A stretch of 64,000 nucleotides of DNA from Achromobacter pestifer (GTDB lineage Bacteria; Pseudomonadota; Gammaproteobacteria; Burkholderiales; Burkholderiaceae_B). The DNA is taken from NCBI RefSeq assembly GCF_013267355.1, contig NZ_CP053985.1:2914001-2978000 (forward strand). The letters run 5' to 3'. A model generated the notes under the pieces. The model saw only the letters and a program-made list of their open reading frames with translations, ran no database searches and was not told the DNA's origin. The position numbers and the translations under genes are program-made. Below are positions 34,412 through 46,562 of this stretch, one piece after another (position 1 is the first letter of the stretch; each line of letters starts with the position of its first letter).

Positions 34412-35311
34412 ATGAAAATCGATCACGGCAACTTGCGGGCCCTGGCCGCGGTGGTGCGGGAAGGCAGTTTCGAGCGGGCGGCGCTGTCGCTCAGCGTCAC
34501 GCCGTCCGCGGTGTCGCAACGGATCAAGGCGCTGGAGGACCGCATGGGCCGTCTGCTGGTCCAGCGCACCGTGCCGGCGGTGGCCACGGCGGACGGTCAG
34601 GTGCTGGTGCGGCTGGCCGAGCAGACGGCGCTGCTGGAGCACGACGCGCTCGACCGCTTGGGCGTGGCGGACGATGACGTGCCGTATGCCAGCATCCCCG
34701 TCGCGGTCAATCACGACAGCCTGGAGACCTGGTTCGTCGACGCGGCGGTGCAGTTTTCGGCGCGCACCCGCGCCACGCTGGACATGCAGTCCGAAGACCA
34801 GGACCACACCGCGGCGCTGCTGCGCAATGGCTCGGTGCTGGGCGCGGTGACCGCCCTGGCCGAGCCGGTCCAGGGCTGCCGTATCCATGCGCTGGGCAGC
34901 ATGCGCTACGTCGCCACCTGCACGCCGGATTTCCACAAGCGCTATTTCTCGCAGGGCGTCAACGCCCAGACGCTGGCGCAGGCGCCGGTGCTGGTGTTCA
35001 ACCGCAAGGACGCGCTGCAGGCCCGCTTCGCGCACAAGATCGCGGATCCCGCGCCTTGGCAGCCGCCGGTCTGGTGGGTGCCGTCCACCCGCGCGTTCGT
35101 GCAGGCCACGCTGGGCGGGCTGGGCTGGACCATGAATCCGCTGCCGCTGGTGCAGGAACACCTTGATGCAGGTCAGCTGATGCTGCTTCGGGGCCGCGCC
35201 TGGGAGGACGTGCCGCTGTATTGGCAGCATTGGCGGGTAAACTCCGAAGCGATGGAAGCCCTGACGGATTCGGTCCTGTCAGCTGCCCGCAGCCTGGTCA
35301 GGCGGCGTTAA
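34412..35311 (+). CDS. argP: LysR-family regulator ArgP/LysG
   Basis: The product is 299 residues. The N-terminus MKIDHGNLRALAAVVREGSFERAALSLSVTPSAVSQRIKALE is characteristic of ArgP/IciA/LysG. It activates the divergent exporter when arginine or lysine is in excess. The 146-nt intergenic region is AT-rich for this genome and should hold both promoters. The copper chaperone gene starts 19 nt downstream, but a functional link is not evident. Confidence 0.93.
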   Translation: MKIDHGNLRALAAVVREGSFERAALSLSVTPSAVSQRIKALEDRMGRLLVQRTVPAVATADGQVLVRLAEQTALLEHDALDRLGVADDDVPYASIPVAVNHDSLETWFVDAAVQFSARTRATLDMQSEDQDHTAALLRNGSVLGAVTALAEPVQGCRIHALGSMRYVATCTPDFHKRYFSQGVNAQTLAQAPVLVFNRKDALQARFAHKIADPAPWQPPVWWVPSTRAFVQATLGGLGWTMNPLPLVQEHLDAGQLMLLRGRAWEDVPLYWQHWRVNSEAMEALTDSVLSAARSLVRRR

Positions 35312-35330
35312 CCCCCTAGGAGAACAACCC

Positions 35331-35831
35331 ATGAACATCCGCAAGTTCGCTGTCGTCGCCGCCCTGGGCCTGTGCACGGCCGGTTCGGCCTGGGCGAAAG
35401 ACTACAAGGTTGGCCAGATCGAGGTCGACGACCTCTGGGTGCGCGCGTCCGCGCCCGGCCAGTCCAATGGCGCGGGGTATATGGACATCGACAACGACGC
35501 CAAGGCCGCTGACCGCCTGCTGTCGGTGTCGTCCGACGCGGCGGAACGCGTCGAGCTGCACACGGTGCAGACCGAGAACGGCGTCTCGAAGATGCGTCAA
35601 GTGGAAGGCGGCATCGCGCTGCCGGCCGACACCGAGGTCAAGCTCAGCCCGGGCGGCTACCACGTCATGTTCATCAAGCTGAAGGCCCCGTTCGCCGAAG
35701 GCGGCACGGTCCCGGCCACGCTGAAGTTCGAAAAAGCCGGCGAAGTCGCCGTGCAATTCAAGGTCAAGCCGGCCTCGCACAATCCCGGCATGGACCACGG
35801 CAGCATGAACCACGGCACGATGAAGCACTGA
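35331..35831 (+). CDS. Periplasmic copper chaperone PCu(A)C
   Basis: A 166-residue periplasmic protein with a signal peptide ending SAWAK. The PCuAC copper-site residues are spread over HTVQTENGVSKMRQ and the LSPGGYHVMFI block. A Met/His-rich tail (HNPGMDHGSMNHGTMKH) adds a second copper-binding site, as in several PCuAC proteins. It delivers Cu(I) to cytochrome oxidase. AGGAG precedes the ATG. Confidence 0.92.
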   Translation: MNIRKFAVVAALGLCTAGSAWAKDYKVGQIEVDDLWVRASAPGQSNGAGYMDIDNDAKAADRLLSVSSDAAERVELHTVQTENGVSKMRQVEGGIALPADTEVKLSPGGYHVMFIKLKAPFAEGGTVPATLKFEKAGEVAVQFKVKPASHNPGMDHGSMNHGTMKH

Positions 35832-36072
35832 GCGCTCCGCGCTGCCCGCGCCTGAGGGCGCGGGTGTGGTTGCATGAAAGACGAAGCCTGCCTCCGGGGT
35901 CGGCTCAGGCAGAGTCCCGCCATCGGGGCAGACCCGTCCAATCAGACAATAAGAGGCAGACCGCCCGCATTGGGCCGGTCTCGCCCAATCGGGGCCGCGC
36001 GGAGCCGGGCTCTGCCGGTCCGCAGCGGCGCCCCCCTGGGGGGGAAAGCGCGCAGCGCTTTCGGGGGGGGAT
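35832..36072. repeat. GC-rich convergent intergenic repeat with two hairpins
   Basis: The 241-nt gap between the copper chaperone and gdhA ends in GCGCCCCCC-T-GGGGGGG (about 36029-36044) followed by GAAAGCGC-GCA-GCGCTTTC (36044-36062), a perfect 8-bp stem. Further inverted repeats of GGGCCGG and GCTCTGCC type lie upstream of it. It resembles short dispersed terminators of this bacterial group. No gene is visible. Confidence 0.55.
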
Positions 36073-37419
<1,347 letters not shown>

Positions 37420-37846
37420 GATCTCCTTGGGGGTGCTTCGAATAGGTGCGGACTGCGCCGGATTGGGGCGCGAAAAATTCTTTTTGGTGCGCGATTGCAC
37501 CTGTATGGTGCGGAATTGTAGGGGCAAATTGTTGCCCTGCGCAAAGCTGAAAATTTCGCCATCACCTTGAAATCAAAGCGCTTTTTCTTTTAATTTATAA
37601 GGGACGCATTGATTCGGAAGAGGGTTTAAAGTTGCGAGAAAAAATCTGTTTTCTACAAAGCCTATTGAATTTTCAGGGGAAAATAATGCGTCCCCAATTA
37701 TATATATAGACATTCCATAGGCGCGGATACATCGGAGAGGATGTCTTGCGAGCACTTTCCAAGGTATTCGGACGCGTTGGCAGGCTAGTCTGGCTTTAAT
37801 GCGTCCCCATTATATTTTTGACATTGGTCACGTCCTGGCCGCAGGT
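37420..37846. other. Intergenic region with AT-rich islet and GCGTCCCC repeats
   Basis: 427 nt without a credible gene. The part next to gdhA should hold its promoter. From about 37573 to 37830 the DNA is strikingly AT-rich for this genome. It carries GGGACGCATT (37601-37610), its inverse AATGCGTCCC (37685-37694) and a third copy (37798-37807). The second and third copies continue with similar ATTATAT and GACATT stretches, a direct repeat of about 30 nt. This looks like foreign DNA or a decayed mobile-element end. Confidence 0.55.
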
Positions 37847-38458
37847 TTACAACTGTGCGGCAGCCAACGCGGCGCCCAGAGCCATCAGGACGGCACCCAC
37901 CACCCGGTCAGCCGCGAGTTGATGGTCCAGCAGCATCCTCCGCAGGAACGGCGACGACACCGACCATGCCACCACGCCAAACCAGATCCAGTGCGCCAGG
38001 GACATGAACAGGCCATAGCCGAACTGCCAGGGCAGCGGCGTGCCGGGGGAGACGACCTGGGTATAGGTGCTGACCACGAATAGCGTGGTCTTGGGGTTGA
38101 GCGCATTGGTCAGAAAGCCGCTGTACAGCGCTTGCCAGCCCGAGATCGGCGGACGCGCGGACAGGTCGCGGTTGACCTGCGTGCGGTTGAAGAAGGTCTT
38201 CCAGCCCATGTAGACCAGATAGCAGGCGCCCGCCAGCTTGATGCCCTGCAGCACCGGCTGCGCATAGTGCGCCAACAGGCTGACGCCGAACATCGTATAG
38301 AACACGTGCACCTGCACGCCCAGCGCGATACCCAGCGCGCAGATCAGTCCGGTGCGCCGCCCGAACAGGTAGCTGTAGCGCGTGACCATGGCGAAGTCGG
38401 GGCCGGGGCTGATGACGGCAAGGATGGTGATGAGGGCGACGGCAATGAGTTCGGTCAT
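37847..38458 (-). CDS. RhtB/LysE-family amino acid exporter
   Basis: A 203-residue inner-membrane protein with about six hydrophobic segments. The start ALITILAVISPGPDFAMVTRYSY and the KTTLFVVSTYTQVV block are those of RhtB-type exporters of homoserine, threonine or related amino acids. It is divergent from a LysR regulator across 108 nt, suggesting local control. The substrate is unassigned. Confidence 0.88.
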   Translation of the reverse strand: MTELIAVALITILAVISPGPDFAMVTRYSYLFGRRTGLICALGIALGVQVHVFYTMFGVSLLAHYAQPVLQGIKLAGACYLVYMGWKTFFNRTQVNRDLSARPPISGWQALYSGFLTNALNPKTTLFVVSTYTQVVSPGTPLPWQFGYGLFMSLAHWIWFGVVAWSVSSPFLRRMLLDHQLAADRVVGAVLMALGAALAAAQL

Positions 38459-38566
38459 GGCGAAAGCGGCGGGTTGGGAAGCGGAGCCAGCATTGTGGGA
38501 CGCTGGCGCGTGCCGGAAAAACGATTTCTAATGCCGGATATCCGTGAGAAAAATTCACCTTTCACC

Positions 38567-39484
38567 ATGAAGCTGCCACCGCTCAACACTTTGCGGGTTT
38601 TCGATGCCGCTGCCCGCCATCAGGCCTTCGGCAAGGCGGCCGAAGAGCTGCATGTGACGCATGGCGCCGTCAGCCGGCAGGTCCGGCTGCTGGAGGAGGC
38701 CCTAGGCCTGGCTTTGTTCGAACGCCGAAATCGGGCTGTTTTTCTGACTGATGCGGGCAGGCAGCTGTTCGAGGTGACCCGCGCCCTGTTCGAGCAGTTG
38801 ACGGCGGGCTTGGCCAAGCTGCGTCAGCCGGCGGCGGACGCGCCGCTGGTGCTGTCCTGCGAGCCCACCATCGCCATGATGTGGCTGATTCCGCGGTTGC
38901 CGGCGTTCCAGCGCGCCCACCCCGGCGTGCAGGTGCACTTGTATGCGGCGGGCGGGCCGGTGGATTTCGCGGCCCAGGGCGTGGACGTGGCATTGCGCCG
39001 CAACGACTTCGATTGGGATGCCGCCCTGCATGCCGAGCGGGTGTGCGAGGAATGGACCGGGCCGGTGTGCCGGCCAGGCCTGGTCGGCGGTGCCGGTGCA
39101 AACCCGGCGGCGGAAGATTGGGGCGGTGCCGCGGCGCTCAGCAGCGCGACGCGGCCGCAAGCCTGGCGGCAATGGTCGCGGGCGGCGGGTGCGAAGCCCC
39201 CTCGCCACGCCGGGCCGGCCTACGAGCATTTCTATCTGAGCTTGCAGGCGGCCGCTGCCGGACTGGGTGTGGCGATAGGCTCGGCGCTGATGGTGTGCGA
39301 TGCCGTGAGGGATCGCCGGCTTGAGGCGCCTCTCGGCTTTGGCCGCGATGGCTCGGCCTATTTCCTGCTGTCGCCCCGGCCCTGCTCGGAAGATCCGCGG
39401 GCGGGGGCTTTTCTGGAATGGTTGCGCCGGGAGGCCGCCGCGTCGCTACGTGACGTGACGGGCGGACCGGCGGACGCTGCCTAG
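38567..39484 (+). CDS. LysR-family regulator, GcvA-like
   Basis: The product is 305 residues. The winged helix MKLPPLNTLRVFDAAARHQAFGKAAEELHVTHGAVSRQVRLLE is GcvA-type and a LysR effector domain follows. I start at the ATG at 38567; an in-frame ATG at 38531 would add 12 residues. It probably regulates the divergent RhtB-type exporter. Its stop codon shares a CTAG with that of the convergent xthA gene. Confidence 0.88.
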   Translation: MKLPPLNTLRVFDAAARHQAFGKAAEELHVTHGAVSRQVRLLEEALGLALFERRNRAVFLTDAGRQLFEVTRALFEQLTAGLAKLRQPAADAPLVLSCEPTIAMMWLIPRLPAFQRAHPGVQVHLYAAGGPVDFAAQGVDVALRRNDFDWDAALHAERVCEEWTGPVCRPGLVGGAGANPAAEDWGGAAALSSATRPQAWRQWSRAAGAKPPRHAGPAYEHFYLSLQAAAAGLGVAIGSALMVCDAVRDRRLEAPLGFGRDGSAYFLLSPRPCSEDPRAGAFLEWLRREAAASLRDVTGGPADAA

Positions 39485-40269
39485 AGCGTGGCGTCGTAGT
39501 CGATCGTCAGGGGCGCGTGGTCCGAAAAACGCTCGTCCTTGTAGATGGCCACGTTGCGGGCGCGGGCGGCGATGCCTGGCGTCGCGATCTGGTAGTCGAT
39601 GCGCCACCCCACGTTCTTGGCCCAGGCCTGGCCGCGGTTGCTCCACCAGGTGTACTGGTCCGGGCGGTCGTCGATGGTGCGGAACACGTCGACGAAGCCA
39701 CGCTTGTCGAATACGTCGGTCAGCCAGGCACGCTCTTCGGGCAGGAAGCCCGAATTCTTCAGGTTGCCCTTCCAGTTCTTCAGGTCGATTTCCTTGTGGG
39801 CGATGTTCCAGTCACCGCAGATGATGAACTCGCGGCCGGTGGTCTTGTGTTCGTGCATCAGGGCGTCGATCCAGGGGCCGAAGCGGTCCAGGAAGCGGTA
39901 CTTGGCCTGCTGGCGCTCGTCGCCGCTGGAGCCCGAGGGCAGGTAGGCGCTGATGACCGACAGGTTCTTCCAGTCGGCGCGGATGATGCGGCCTTCGGGG
40001 TCGAATTCCTCGCAGCCCAGGCCGATGTTGACGCGCTCGGCCGCGTCGCGCAGGTAGATGCCGACGCCGCTATAGCCCTTCTTCACGGCATGGTGGAAGT
40101 GGCCGGTGTAGCCCGGAGGGTGGCGCAGGTCGTCGGTCAGGTCGTCGTGGGATACCTTGATTTCCTGCAGGCACAGGACGTCGGCGGCATGCTTTTCCAT
40201 CCAAGGTTGCAGGCCCTTGCGGAAGGCGGACCGGATGCCGTTGAGATTGATCGACGTGATGCGCAGCAA
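39481..40269 (-). CDS. xthA: Exodeoxyribonuclease III / AP endonuclease
   Basis: The product is 262 residues. It cleaves DNA at abasic sites and removes 3'-blocking groups in base-excision repair. Motifs are LCLQEIK, YSGVGIYLRD, CGDWNIAHKEIDL and the catalytic FSDHAPL near the C-terminus. CAGGAG stands 7 nt before a TTG at 40269, which I take as the start; no ATG fits the family N-terminus LRITSINLNGIR. It is divergent from pyrE. Confidence 0.92.
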   Translation of the reverse strand: MLRITSINLNGIRSAFRKGLQPWMEKHAADVLCLQEIKVSHDDLTDDLRHPPGYTGHFHHAVKKGYSGVGIYLRDAAERVNIGLGCEEFDPEGRIIRADWKNLSVISAYLPSGSSGDERQQAKYRFLDRFGPWIDALMHEHKTTGREFIICGDWNIAHKEIDLKNWKGNLKNSGFLPEERAWLTDVFDKRGFVDVFRTIDDRPDQYTWWSNRGQAWAKNVGWRIDYQIATPGIAARARNVAIYKDERFSDHAPLTIDYDATL

Positions 40270-40401
40270 AGCGAAACTCCTGTTGAGCGGCCGCGAGGGC
40301 CGGGGCAATGCCAGGAATTTAACCGACTCGGCGCAGCCGCCCGGGAATAGCCCCGACAGCGGATAAAATGCCTGCGTTTGCCATCCACCGGACTCTTACG
40401 C

Positions 40402-41085
40402 ATGCCCGCCGCCAATTCCTCCGCCACCGCCCTTGATTTCGTCCGTTTCGCCTTGAACGAAGGCGTGCTGCGCTTCGGCAGCTTCAAGGTCAAATCCGGC
40501 CGTATCAGTCCCTATTTCTTCAACGCCGGACTGTTCAACAGCGGACGCTCGGTTGGCAAGCTGGCGCAGTTCTATGCCCAGGCCCTGTTGGATTCGGGCG
40601 TGAAATTCGACATGCTGTTCGGCCCGGCCTATAAGGGCATCCCGCTGGGCACGGCGACCGCCATCGCGCTGGCCGGCCACCCGGGCATGCAGGGCGGCGA
40701 CGTGCCTTTCGCGTACAACCGCAAGGAAGCCAAGGATCACGGCGAGGGCGGCACCCTGGTGGGCGCGCCGCTCAAGGGCAAGGTCGTCATCATTGACGAC
40801 GTGATCACCGCAGGCACGTCGGTGCGCGAATCGGTGGAGATCATCCGCGCCGCGGGCGCCGAGCCGGCTGCCGTGCTGATCGCCATGGACCGCATGGAAC
40901 GTGCGGGCCCGGACGACGCCCTGTCGGCGCATTCCGCCGTGCAGGACGTGGCCAAGACCTACGGTATTCCGGTGGTGGCGATTGCCTCGCTGTCGGACAT
41001 TCTGGCCTTGCTGCAGGACGACGCGTCGTTTGCCGAGCATCGCGACGCGGTGCTGGCGTATCGGACCAAGTACGGGGTGAAGTAA
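40402..41085 (+). CDS. pyrE: Orotate phosphoribosyltransferase
   Basis: A 227-residue pyrimidine-synthesis enzyme that joins orotate to PRPP to make OMP. The PRPP-binding motif [16 protein letters not shown] is present, with the flexible-loop part [12 protein letters not shown]. The ATG at 40402 is the start; the N-terminus is slightly longer than in E. coli. It appears monocistronic, with a strong terminator just after the stop. Confidence 0.95.
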   Translation: MPAANSSATALDFVRFALNEGVLRFGSFKVKSGRISPYFFNAGLFNSGRSVGKLAQFYAQALLDSGVKFDMLFGPAYKGIPLGTATAIALAGHPGMQGGDVPFAYNRKEAKDHGEGGTLVGAPLKGKVVIIDDVITAGTSVRESVEIIRAAGAEPAAVLIAMDRMERAGPDDALSAHSAVQDVAKTYGIPVVAIASLSDILALLQDDASFAEHRDAVLAYRTKYGVK

Positions 41086-41105
41086 ACCCCCGTAGCGTAG
41101 GGAGC

Positions 41106-41130
41106 AGGGCGGCTCGGCGCCGCCCTTTTA
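41106..41130 (+). terminator. Intrinsic terminator of pyrE
   Basis: AGGGCGGC (41106-41113) pairs with GCCGCCCT (41119-41126), with a 5-nt loop and a following T-run (41126-41129). The stop codon of the convergent toxin gene overlaps its 3' end. Confidence 0.8.
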
Positions 41131-41595
41131 GCCGTAGCTTGCCGCCGGCTCGGCAATGCCATGAGGTTGACCGAAGACGGCGACGCCGCTGGCCCGGGCG
41201 GCATCCGCCAGCTTGCGATCAAAGGTGGCCAGATACGCGTTGTGCCTCTGGGCCAGTTCCAGGTAGCTGGCGTCGTAGACGGTCAAACCGTGCGTGCGGG
41301 CCAGCTGATAGCTGCGGGCAATGCCGGAGGACGGGCCAGCGGGATCCGGGAAGATGGGCAGCCGTTCGATAAGCTGGTTGAACGAGAACAGCTGGCCCGC
41401 CGACACGCGTTGGCTGCGTTCGGCGCGCAACGTGCCGTTCGCGACTTCGGTGTGCCAGATGAGTGGCACCGTGTTTTTAGACCCGTGGGCGACTTCCAGC
41501 AGATGCCGGGCCAGCAGTGATTCGCGCGCGTCGGCGCGGCCAATCAGCCAGGCCAGGGCGAGCGATGCGTCCAGTATCAAGCGGATTGGATTCAT
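41128..41595 (-). CDS. PIN-domain toxin (VapC-like)
   Basis: The product is 155 residues. The four acidic PIN residues are visible: Asp in LILDAS, Glu in TEVANGTLR, Asp in TVYDASYLELA and Asp in ATFDRKLAD. VapC-type toxins cleave tRNA or rRNA. The ATG at 41595 overlaps the upstream antitoxin stop by four bases (ATGA), the classical coupled toxin-antitoxin arrangement. Confidence 0.88.
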   Translation of the reverse strand: MNPIRLILDASLALAWLIGRADARESLLARHLLEVAHGSKNTVPLIWHTEVANGTLRAERSQRVSAGQLFSFNQLIERLPIFPDPAGPSSGIARSYQLARTHGLTVYDASYLELAQRHNAYLATFDRKLADAARASGVAVFGQPHGIAEPAASYG

Positions 41596-41837
41596 TCCCG
41601 GCCTTCTTCGATCCAGGAACGGATGACTTCGTGCGGGACGGCCGGCGCTGACGCGAAGCATTTCATCGCCTCAAGCGCATCATGCGCGTCCAGCGACGTC
41701 GTGGGCAGGACTGGGGTCAGTCTGGCGCAGAACACGCCGTCCAGTGAAATGATGAAATGCTGTCCCTCGCGGACCGCTTGCAGGTGGTCGGAAAACCGAT
41801 GCAGCAGGTCGCTGGTGCTGATTTCGAGGTAATTCAT
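41592..41837 (-). CDS. Phd/YefM-like antitoxin
   Basis: An 81-residue protein beginning MNYLEISTSDLLHRFSDHLQAVREGQHFIIS, which resembles the Phd/YefM N-terminal DNA-binding fold, followed by a short variable tail that should neutralise the toxin. The ATG at 41837 is the start; the longer frame upstream is unsupported. It precedes and overlaps the PIN-domain gene. Assignment rests on position and fold-like N-terminus. Confidence 0.8.
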   Translation of the reverse strand: MNYLEISTSDLLHRFSDHLQAVREGQHFIISLDGVFCARLTPVLPTTSLDAHDALEAMKCFASAPAVPHEVIRSWIEEGRE

Positions 41838-41880
41838 GTCCAAGCCTCCAGTCAAAATCGACCAGATCATTCTTGGATAA

Positions 41881-41915
41881 ACGAAGGGCCGCGGCAAGAT
41901 GCCGCGGCCCTTCGT
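41881..41915. terminator. Strong terminator hairpin downstream of gatB
   Basis: A perfect 16-bp stem (41881-41896 with 41900-41915) closes an AGA loop. On the minus strand it follows gatB by about 50 nt and leads into TTTAT, so it should end the gatCAB transcript and isolate the toxin-antitoxin pair. A T-run on the plus side makes it potentially bidirectional. Confidence 0.8.
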
Positions 41916-41967
41916 TTTGTCTGATACTGCCTGAGCGCGGCCATTGCGGCGCGCGCCCGGCACCGGA

Positions 41968-43425
41968 TCAGCTATCCAGCTTCTGCTTCAGCAAATCGTT
42001 CACCTGCTGCGGGTTGGCCTTGCCGCGGCCGGCCTTCATGATCTGGCCCACCAGCGAGTTGAACGCCTTCTGCTTGCCGGCCCGGTACTCTTCCACGATG
42101 GCCGGGTTGGCGGCCAGCACCTCGTCGATCATGGCGCCGATGGCGCCGGTGTCGCTGATCTGCTTGAGGCCGCGCGCATCGATGATGGCGTCGGCCTGGC
42201 CGCCGTTCTCGCCGGCCCACATGGCGCCGAAGACTTCGCGGGCGATCTTGTTGGAGATGGTGCCGTCGATGATGCGGCCGATCAGCGCGGCCAGCGCCGG
42301 CGCCTGGACCGGCGAGTCGGAGATGCTCTTCTCGTCCTTGTTCAGGGCGGCGGAGACTTCGCCCATGACCCAGTTGGCGGCCAGCTTGGCCTGGCCGGCC
42401 GGTAGCGCGTGGGCCACGGCCTCGAAGTAGGCGGCCAGGTCGCGGCTGACAGTCAGCTGGGCGGCGTCGTAGGCGGTCAGGCCGTACTCGGATTCGAAGC
42501 GGGCGCGCTGGGCGGCCGGCAGTTCGGGCATGGCGGCGCGGACCTCGTCGACCCAGGCGCTGGAGATCACCAGCGTGGGCAGGTCGGGGTCGGGGAAGTA
42601 GCGGTAGTCGTGCGCGTCTTCCTTGCTGCGCATGCTGCGCGTCTCGTCGCGGTCGGCGTCGTACAGGCGGGTTTCCTGGACCACCGTGCCGCCGTCCTCG
42701 ATCAGCTCGATCTGGCGCCGCGCTTCATAGACGATGGCGCGTTCCAGGAAGCGGAACGAATTGACGTTCTTGATTTCGGTGCGGGTGCCGAATTCCTTCT
42801 GGCCCACGGGACGCACGGACACGTTGGCGTCGCAGCGGAACGAGCCTTCCTGCATGTTGCCGTCGCAGATGCCCAGCCATACGACCAGGCTGTGCAGGGC
42901 GCGGGCGTAGGACACGGCCTCGGCGGCCGAACGCATTTCCGGTTCCGTCACGATTTCCAGGAGCGGCGTGCCGGCGCGGTTCAGGTCGATGCCGCTGGCG
43001 GGGGCGCCGTTGGCCAGGTTGAAGTCGTCGTGCAGGGACTTGCCCGCGTCTTCTTCCAGGTGGGCGCGCGTCAGGTTGACGGTTTTCTCTTCCTCGCCCA
43101 CGAAGAACGACAGCGAGCCGCCCACTACCACCGGCAGCTCGTACTGGCTGATCTGGTAGCCCTTGGGCAGATCGGGGTAGAAGTAGTTCTTGCGCGCGAA
43201 CACCGAGCGCGGCGCGATGGTGGCGCCCACGGCCAGGCCGAAGCGGATGGCGCGTTCGGCGGCGCCGCGGTTCATGACCGGCAGGCTGCCCGGCAGCGCC
43301 AGGTCGACCACGTTGGCGTGGGTGTTGGGCGCGGCGCCGAATTGGGTGCTGCTGCCCGAAAAAATCTTGGAGTCCGTGGAAAGCTGGGTGTGCGTTTCCA
43401 GGCCGATGACGATTTCCCAGTTCAT
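41968..43425 (-). CDS. gatB: Asp-tRNA(Asn)/Glu-tRNA(Gln) amidotransferase subunit B
   Basis: A 485-residue subunit that binds the misacylated tRNA and activates it with ATP. It starts [23 protein letters not shown], with the [16 protein letters not shown] block and the C-terminal GatB/YqeY tail ([21 protein letters not shown]). It lies 4 nt after gatA in the gatC-gatA-gatB operon. The start is the ATG at 43425. Confidence 0.96.
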   Translation of the reverse strand: MNWEIVIGLETHTQLSTDSKIFSGSSTQFGAAPNTHANVVDLALPGSLPVMNRGAAERAIRFGLAVGATIAPRSVFARKNYFYPDLPKGYQISQYELPVVVGGSLSFFVGEEEKTVNLTRAHLEEDAGKSLHDDFNLANGAPASGIDLNRAGTPLLEIVTEPEMRSAAEAVSYARALHSLVVWLGICDGNMQEGSFRCDANVSVRPVGQKEFGTRTEIKNVNSFRFLERAIVYEARRQIELIEDGGTVVQETRLYDADRDETRSMRSKEDAHDYRYFPDPDLPTLVISSAWVDEVRAAMPELPAAQRARFESEYGLTAYDAAQLTVSRDLAAYFEAVAHALPAGQAKLAANWVMGEVSAALNKDEKSISDSPVQAPALAALIGRIIDGTISNKIAREVFGAMWAGENGGQADAIIDARGLKQISDTGAIGAMIDEVLAANPAIVEEYRAGKQKAFNSLVGQIMKAGRGKANPQQVNDLLKQKLDS

Positions 43426-43429
43426 TTTT

Positions 43430-44965
43430 TCAGCCTTGCTGGACCGGGGCACGCGTGTGCCAGTCCGTCACTTGTTGGTAGCGGTCGGCGATGGCCAGCA
43501 GGCGGCCTTCGTCGAAGTAGTTGCCGATGATCTGGAGGCCTACCGGGCGGTTTCCGCCCGCGCCGCCGAAGCCGCAGGGGATGGACATGGCGGGCAGTCC
43601 GGCCAGGCTCACGCCCAGCGTATAGACGTCGGCCAGCCAGTCGGCCGTGGGATCGTCGCGGTTGTCGCCGATGTTCTTGGCCACGGTGGGCGTCACCGGG
43701 CCCATGATCACGTCGCACTGGTCGGCATAGGCGCGCTGGAAGTCCTGCGCGATCATCCGGCGCAGGCGCTGCGCCTGCAGGTAATAGGCGTCGTAGTAGC
43801 CGTGGGACAGCACGTAGGTGCCGATCAGGATGCGGCGCTTGACCTCGTCGCCGAAGCCTTCGGCGCGCGAGCGGCTGATCATTTCGTTCAGGTCGCCGTA
43901 CTGGGCGGCGCGATGGCCGTAGCGCACGCCGTCGTAGCGCGCCAGGTTGCTGGACGCTTCGGCGGGGGCGATGACGTAGTAGGCGGGGATGGCCAGCTCG
44001 GTGCGCGGCAGCGACACCGGCACGCGCACGGCGCCCAGCGCCTCGAACTGGGCCAGCGCGGCTTCGACCGCGGCGGCCACGTCGGGCGCCAGGCCGGCGC
44101 CGAAGTACTCGGCGGGCACGCCGATGCGCAGGCCCTTTAGCGGCTGGCTGCCGGCGGCGTCGAAGCGGCCTTGGGCGGCCTCGAAGTCGCGCCGCACGCG
44201 GCCGGGCGCGTTCGTGGCGGCATCGCATTTTTCCAGGCTGGTGGCGTCGCGCGGGTCGAAGCCGCTGATGACGTCCAGCAGCTCGAGCAGGTCGCGGGCG
44301 CTTTCGGCCAGCGGGCCGGCCTGGTCCAGGCTGGAGCCGAAGGCCACCATGCCGTAGCGGGACACGGTGCCGTAGGTGGGCTTGATGCCGCTGACGCCGC
44401 ACAGGGCGGCGGGCTGGCGCACCGAGCCGCCGGTGTCGGTGCCGGTGGCGGCGGCCACCAGGCGGGCGGCCACGGCGGCGGCCGAACCGCCCGAGGAGCC
44501 GCCGGGCACGGCGGCGTGGTCCCAGGGGTTCTTCACCGCGCCATAGGCGGAGTTCTCGTTGCCGGAACCCATGGCGAATTCGTCGCAGTTCAGTTTGCCG
44601 AGCGATACGGCGCCGGCCTCGCCCAGGCGTTCGACGACGGTGGCGTCGAACGGGCTGACGTAGCCCTCGAGCATCTTGCTGCCGGCGGTGGTGCGCCAGC
44701 CGCGGGTGACGAAGGCGTCCTTGTGGGCGATCGGGATGCCGGCCAGCGGGCCGGCCGAGCCGGAAGCCAGCGCGGCGTCGGCCGCGCGAGCCTGGGCCAG
44801 CGTTAATTCGGCGTCAATATGTAAAAAGCAATTCAGGCTGCTGGCCGCTTCGGCGGCCGTCAAGGCGCTTTGGGCGAGCTCGACGGCGCTGATCTGGCGT
44901 TGCGCAAGGGCCGCGCGCAGGGCGGCGATCCCCTTGAATTGGGTGTGCAGAGCGGGTTTCGACAT
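43430..44965 (-). CDS. gatA: Asp-tRNA(Asn)/Glu-tRNA(Gln) amidotransferase subunit A
   Basis: A 511-residue amidase-signature enzyme that releases ammonia from glutamine. The Ser-cisSer-Lys triad is visible in PIAHKDAF and the amidase signature [18 protein letters not shown] with [11 protein letters not shown]. It lies 3 nt after gatC. Together with GatB it makes Gln-tRNA and/or Asn-tRNA by transamidation. Confidence 0.96.
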   Translation of the reverse strand: MSKPALHTQFKGIAALRAALAQRQISAVELAQSALTAAEAASSLNCFLHIDAELTLAQARAADAALASGSAGPLAGIPIAHKDAFVTRGWRTTAGSKMLEGYVSPFDATVVERLGEAGAVSLGKLNCDEFAMGSGNENSAYGAVKNPWDHAAVPGGSSGGSAAAVAARLVAAATGTDTGGSVRQPAALCGVSGIKPTYGTVSRYGMVAFGSSLDQAGPLAESARDLLELLDVISGFDPRDATSLEKCDAATNAPGRVRRDFEAAQGRFDAAGSQPLKGLRIGVPAEYFGAGLAPDVAAAVEAALAQFEALGAVRVPVSLPRTELAIPAYYVIAPAEASSNLARYDGVRYGHRAAQYGDLNEMISRSRAEGFGDEVKRRILIGTYVLSHGYYDAYYLQAQRLRRMIAQDFQRAYADQCDVIMGPVTPTVAKNIGDNRDDPTADWLADVYTLGVSLAGLPAMSIPCGFGGAGGNRPVGLQIIGNYFDEGRLLAIADRYQQVTDWHTRAPVQQG

Positions 44966-44968
44966 GAC

Positions 44969-45277
44969 TTAATCCAGGACCTTGGGAACCAGGAACAGGC
45001 CTTCCTGGGCATCGGGAGCGTTGGCCAGCAGTTCCTGCCGGCGGGCCTCCGAGCTGGGTTCGGTCACGGCATCTTGCCGCAGGCGCAGCACGATATCCTC
45101 GTGGGCGGACAGCGGGTGGGCCAGGGGTTCGACCCCCTGGGTGTCGACGGACTGGAGCCGTTCGATCAGGTGAAGGATGCCGTTGAGTTCGGCCTGCGCG
45201 AGGGTGCGCTGGTCGGGGGTCAGTTCGATTCTGGCCAGCCGGGCAATGCGGGCCACATCTGTGTCATTGAGCGCCAT
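44969..45277 (-). CDS. gatC: Asp-tRNA(Asn)/Glu-tRNA(Gln) amidotransferase subunit C
   Basis: A 102-residue belt subunit that stabilises GatA on GatB. The sequence MALNDTDVARIARLARIELTPDQ and the C-terminal FLVPKVL are typical. The ATG at 45277 is preferred; a start at 45289 is possible. It is the first gene of the operon and divergent from mreB across 227 nt. Confidence 0.93.
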   Translation of the reverse strand: MALNDTDVARIARLARIELTPDQRTLAQAELNGILHLIERLQSVDTQGVEPLAHPLSAHEDIVLRLRQDAVTEPSSEARRQELLANAPDAQEGLFLVPKVLD

Positions 45278-46548
<1,271 letters not shown>

Positions 46549-46562
46549 TTTTGCCCGCCAGC

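Noticed and set aside
37573..37755. 60-residue minus-strand open frame in the AT-rich islet
   Set aside because: No ribosome site, no recognisable family, and it spans the repeated GCGTCCCC motif. AT-rich non-coding DNA explains it better.
38531..38566. Longer N-terminus for the LysR regulator at 38567
   Set aside because: The extra 12 residues precede the usual family start and neither ATG has a clear ribosome site, so the family-like N-terminus was preferred.
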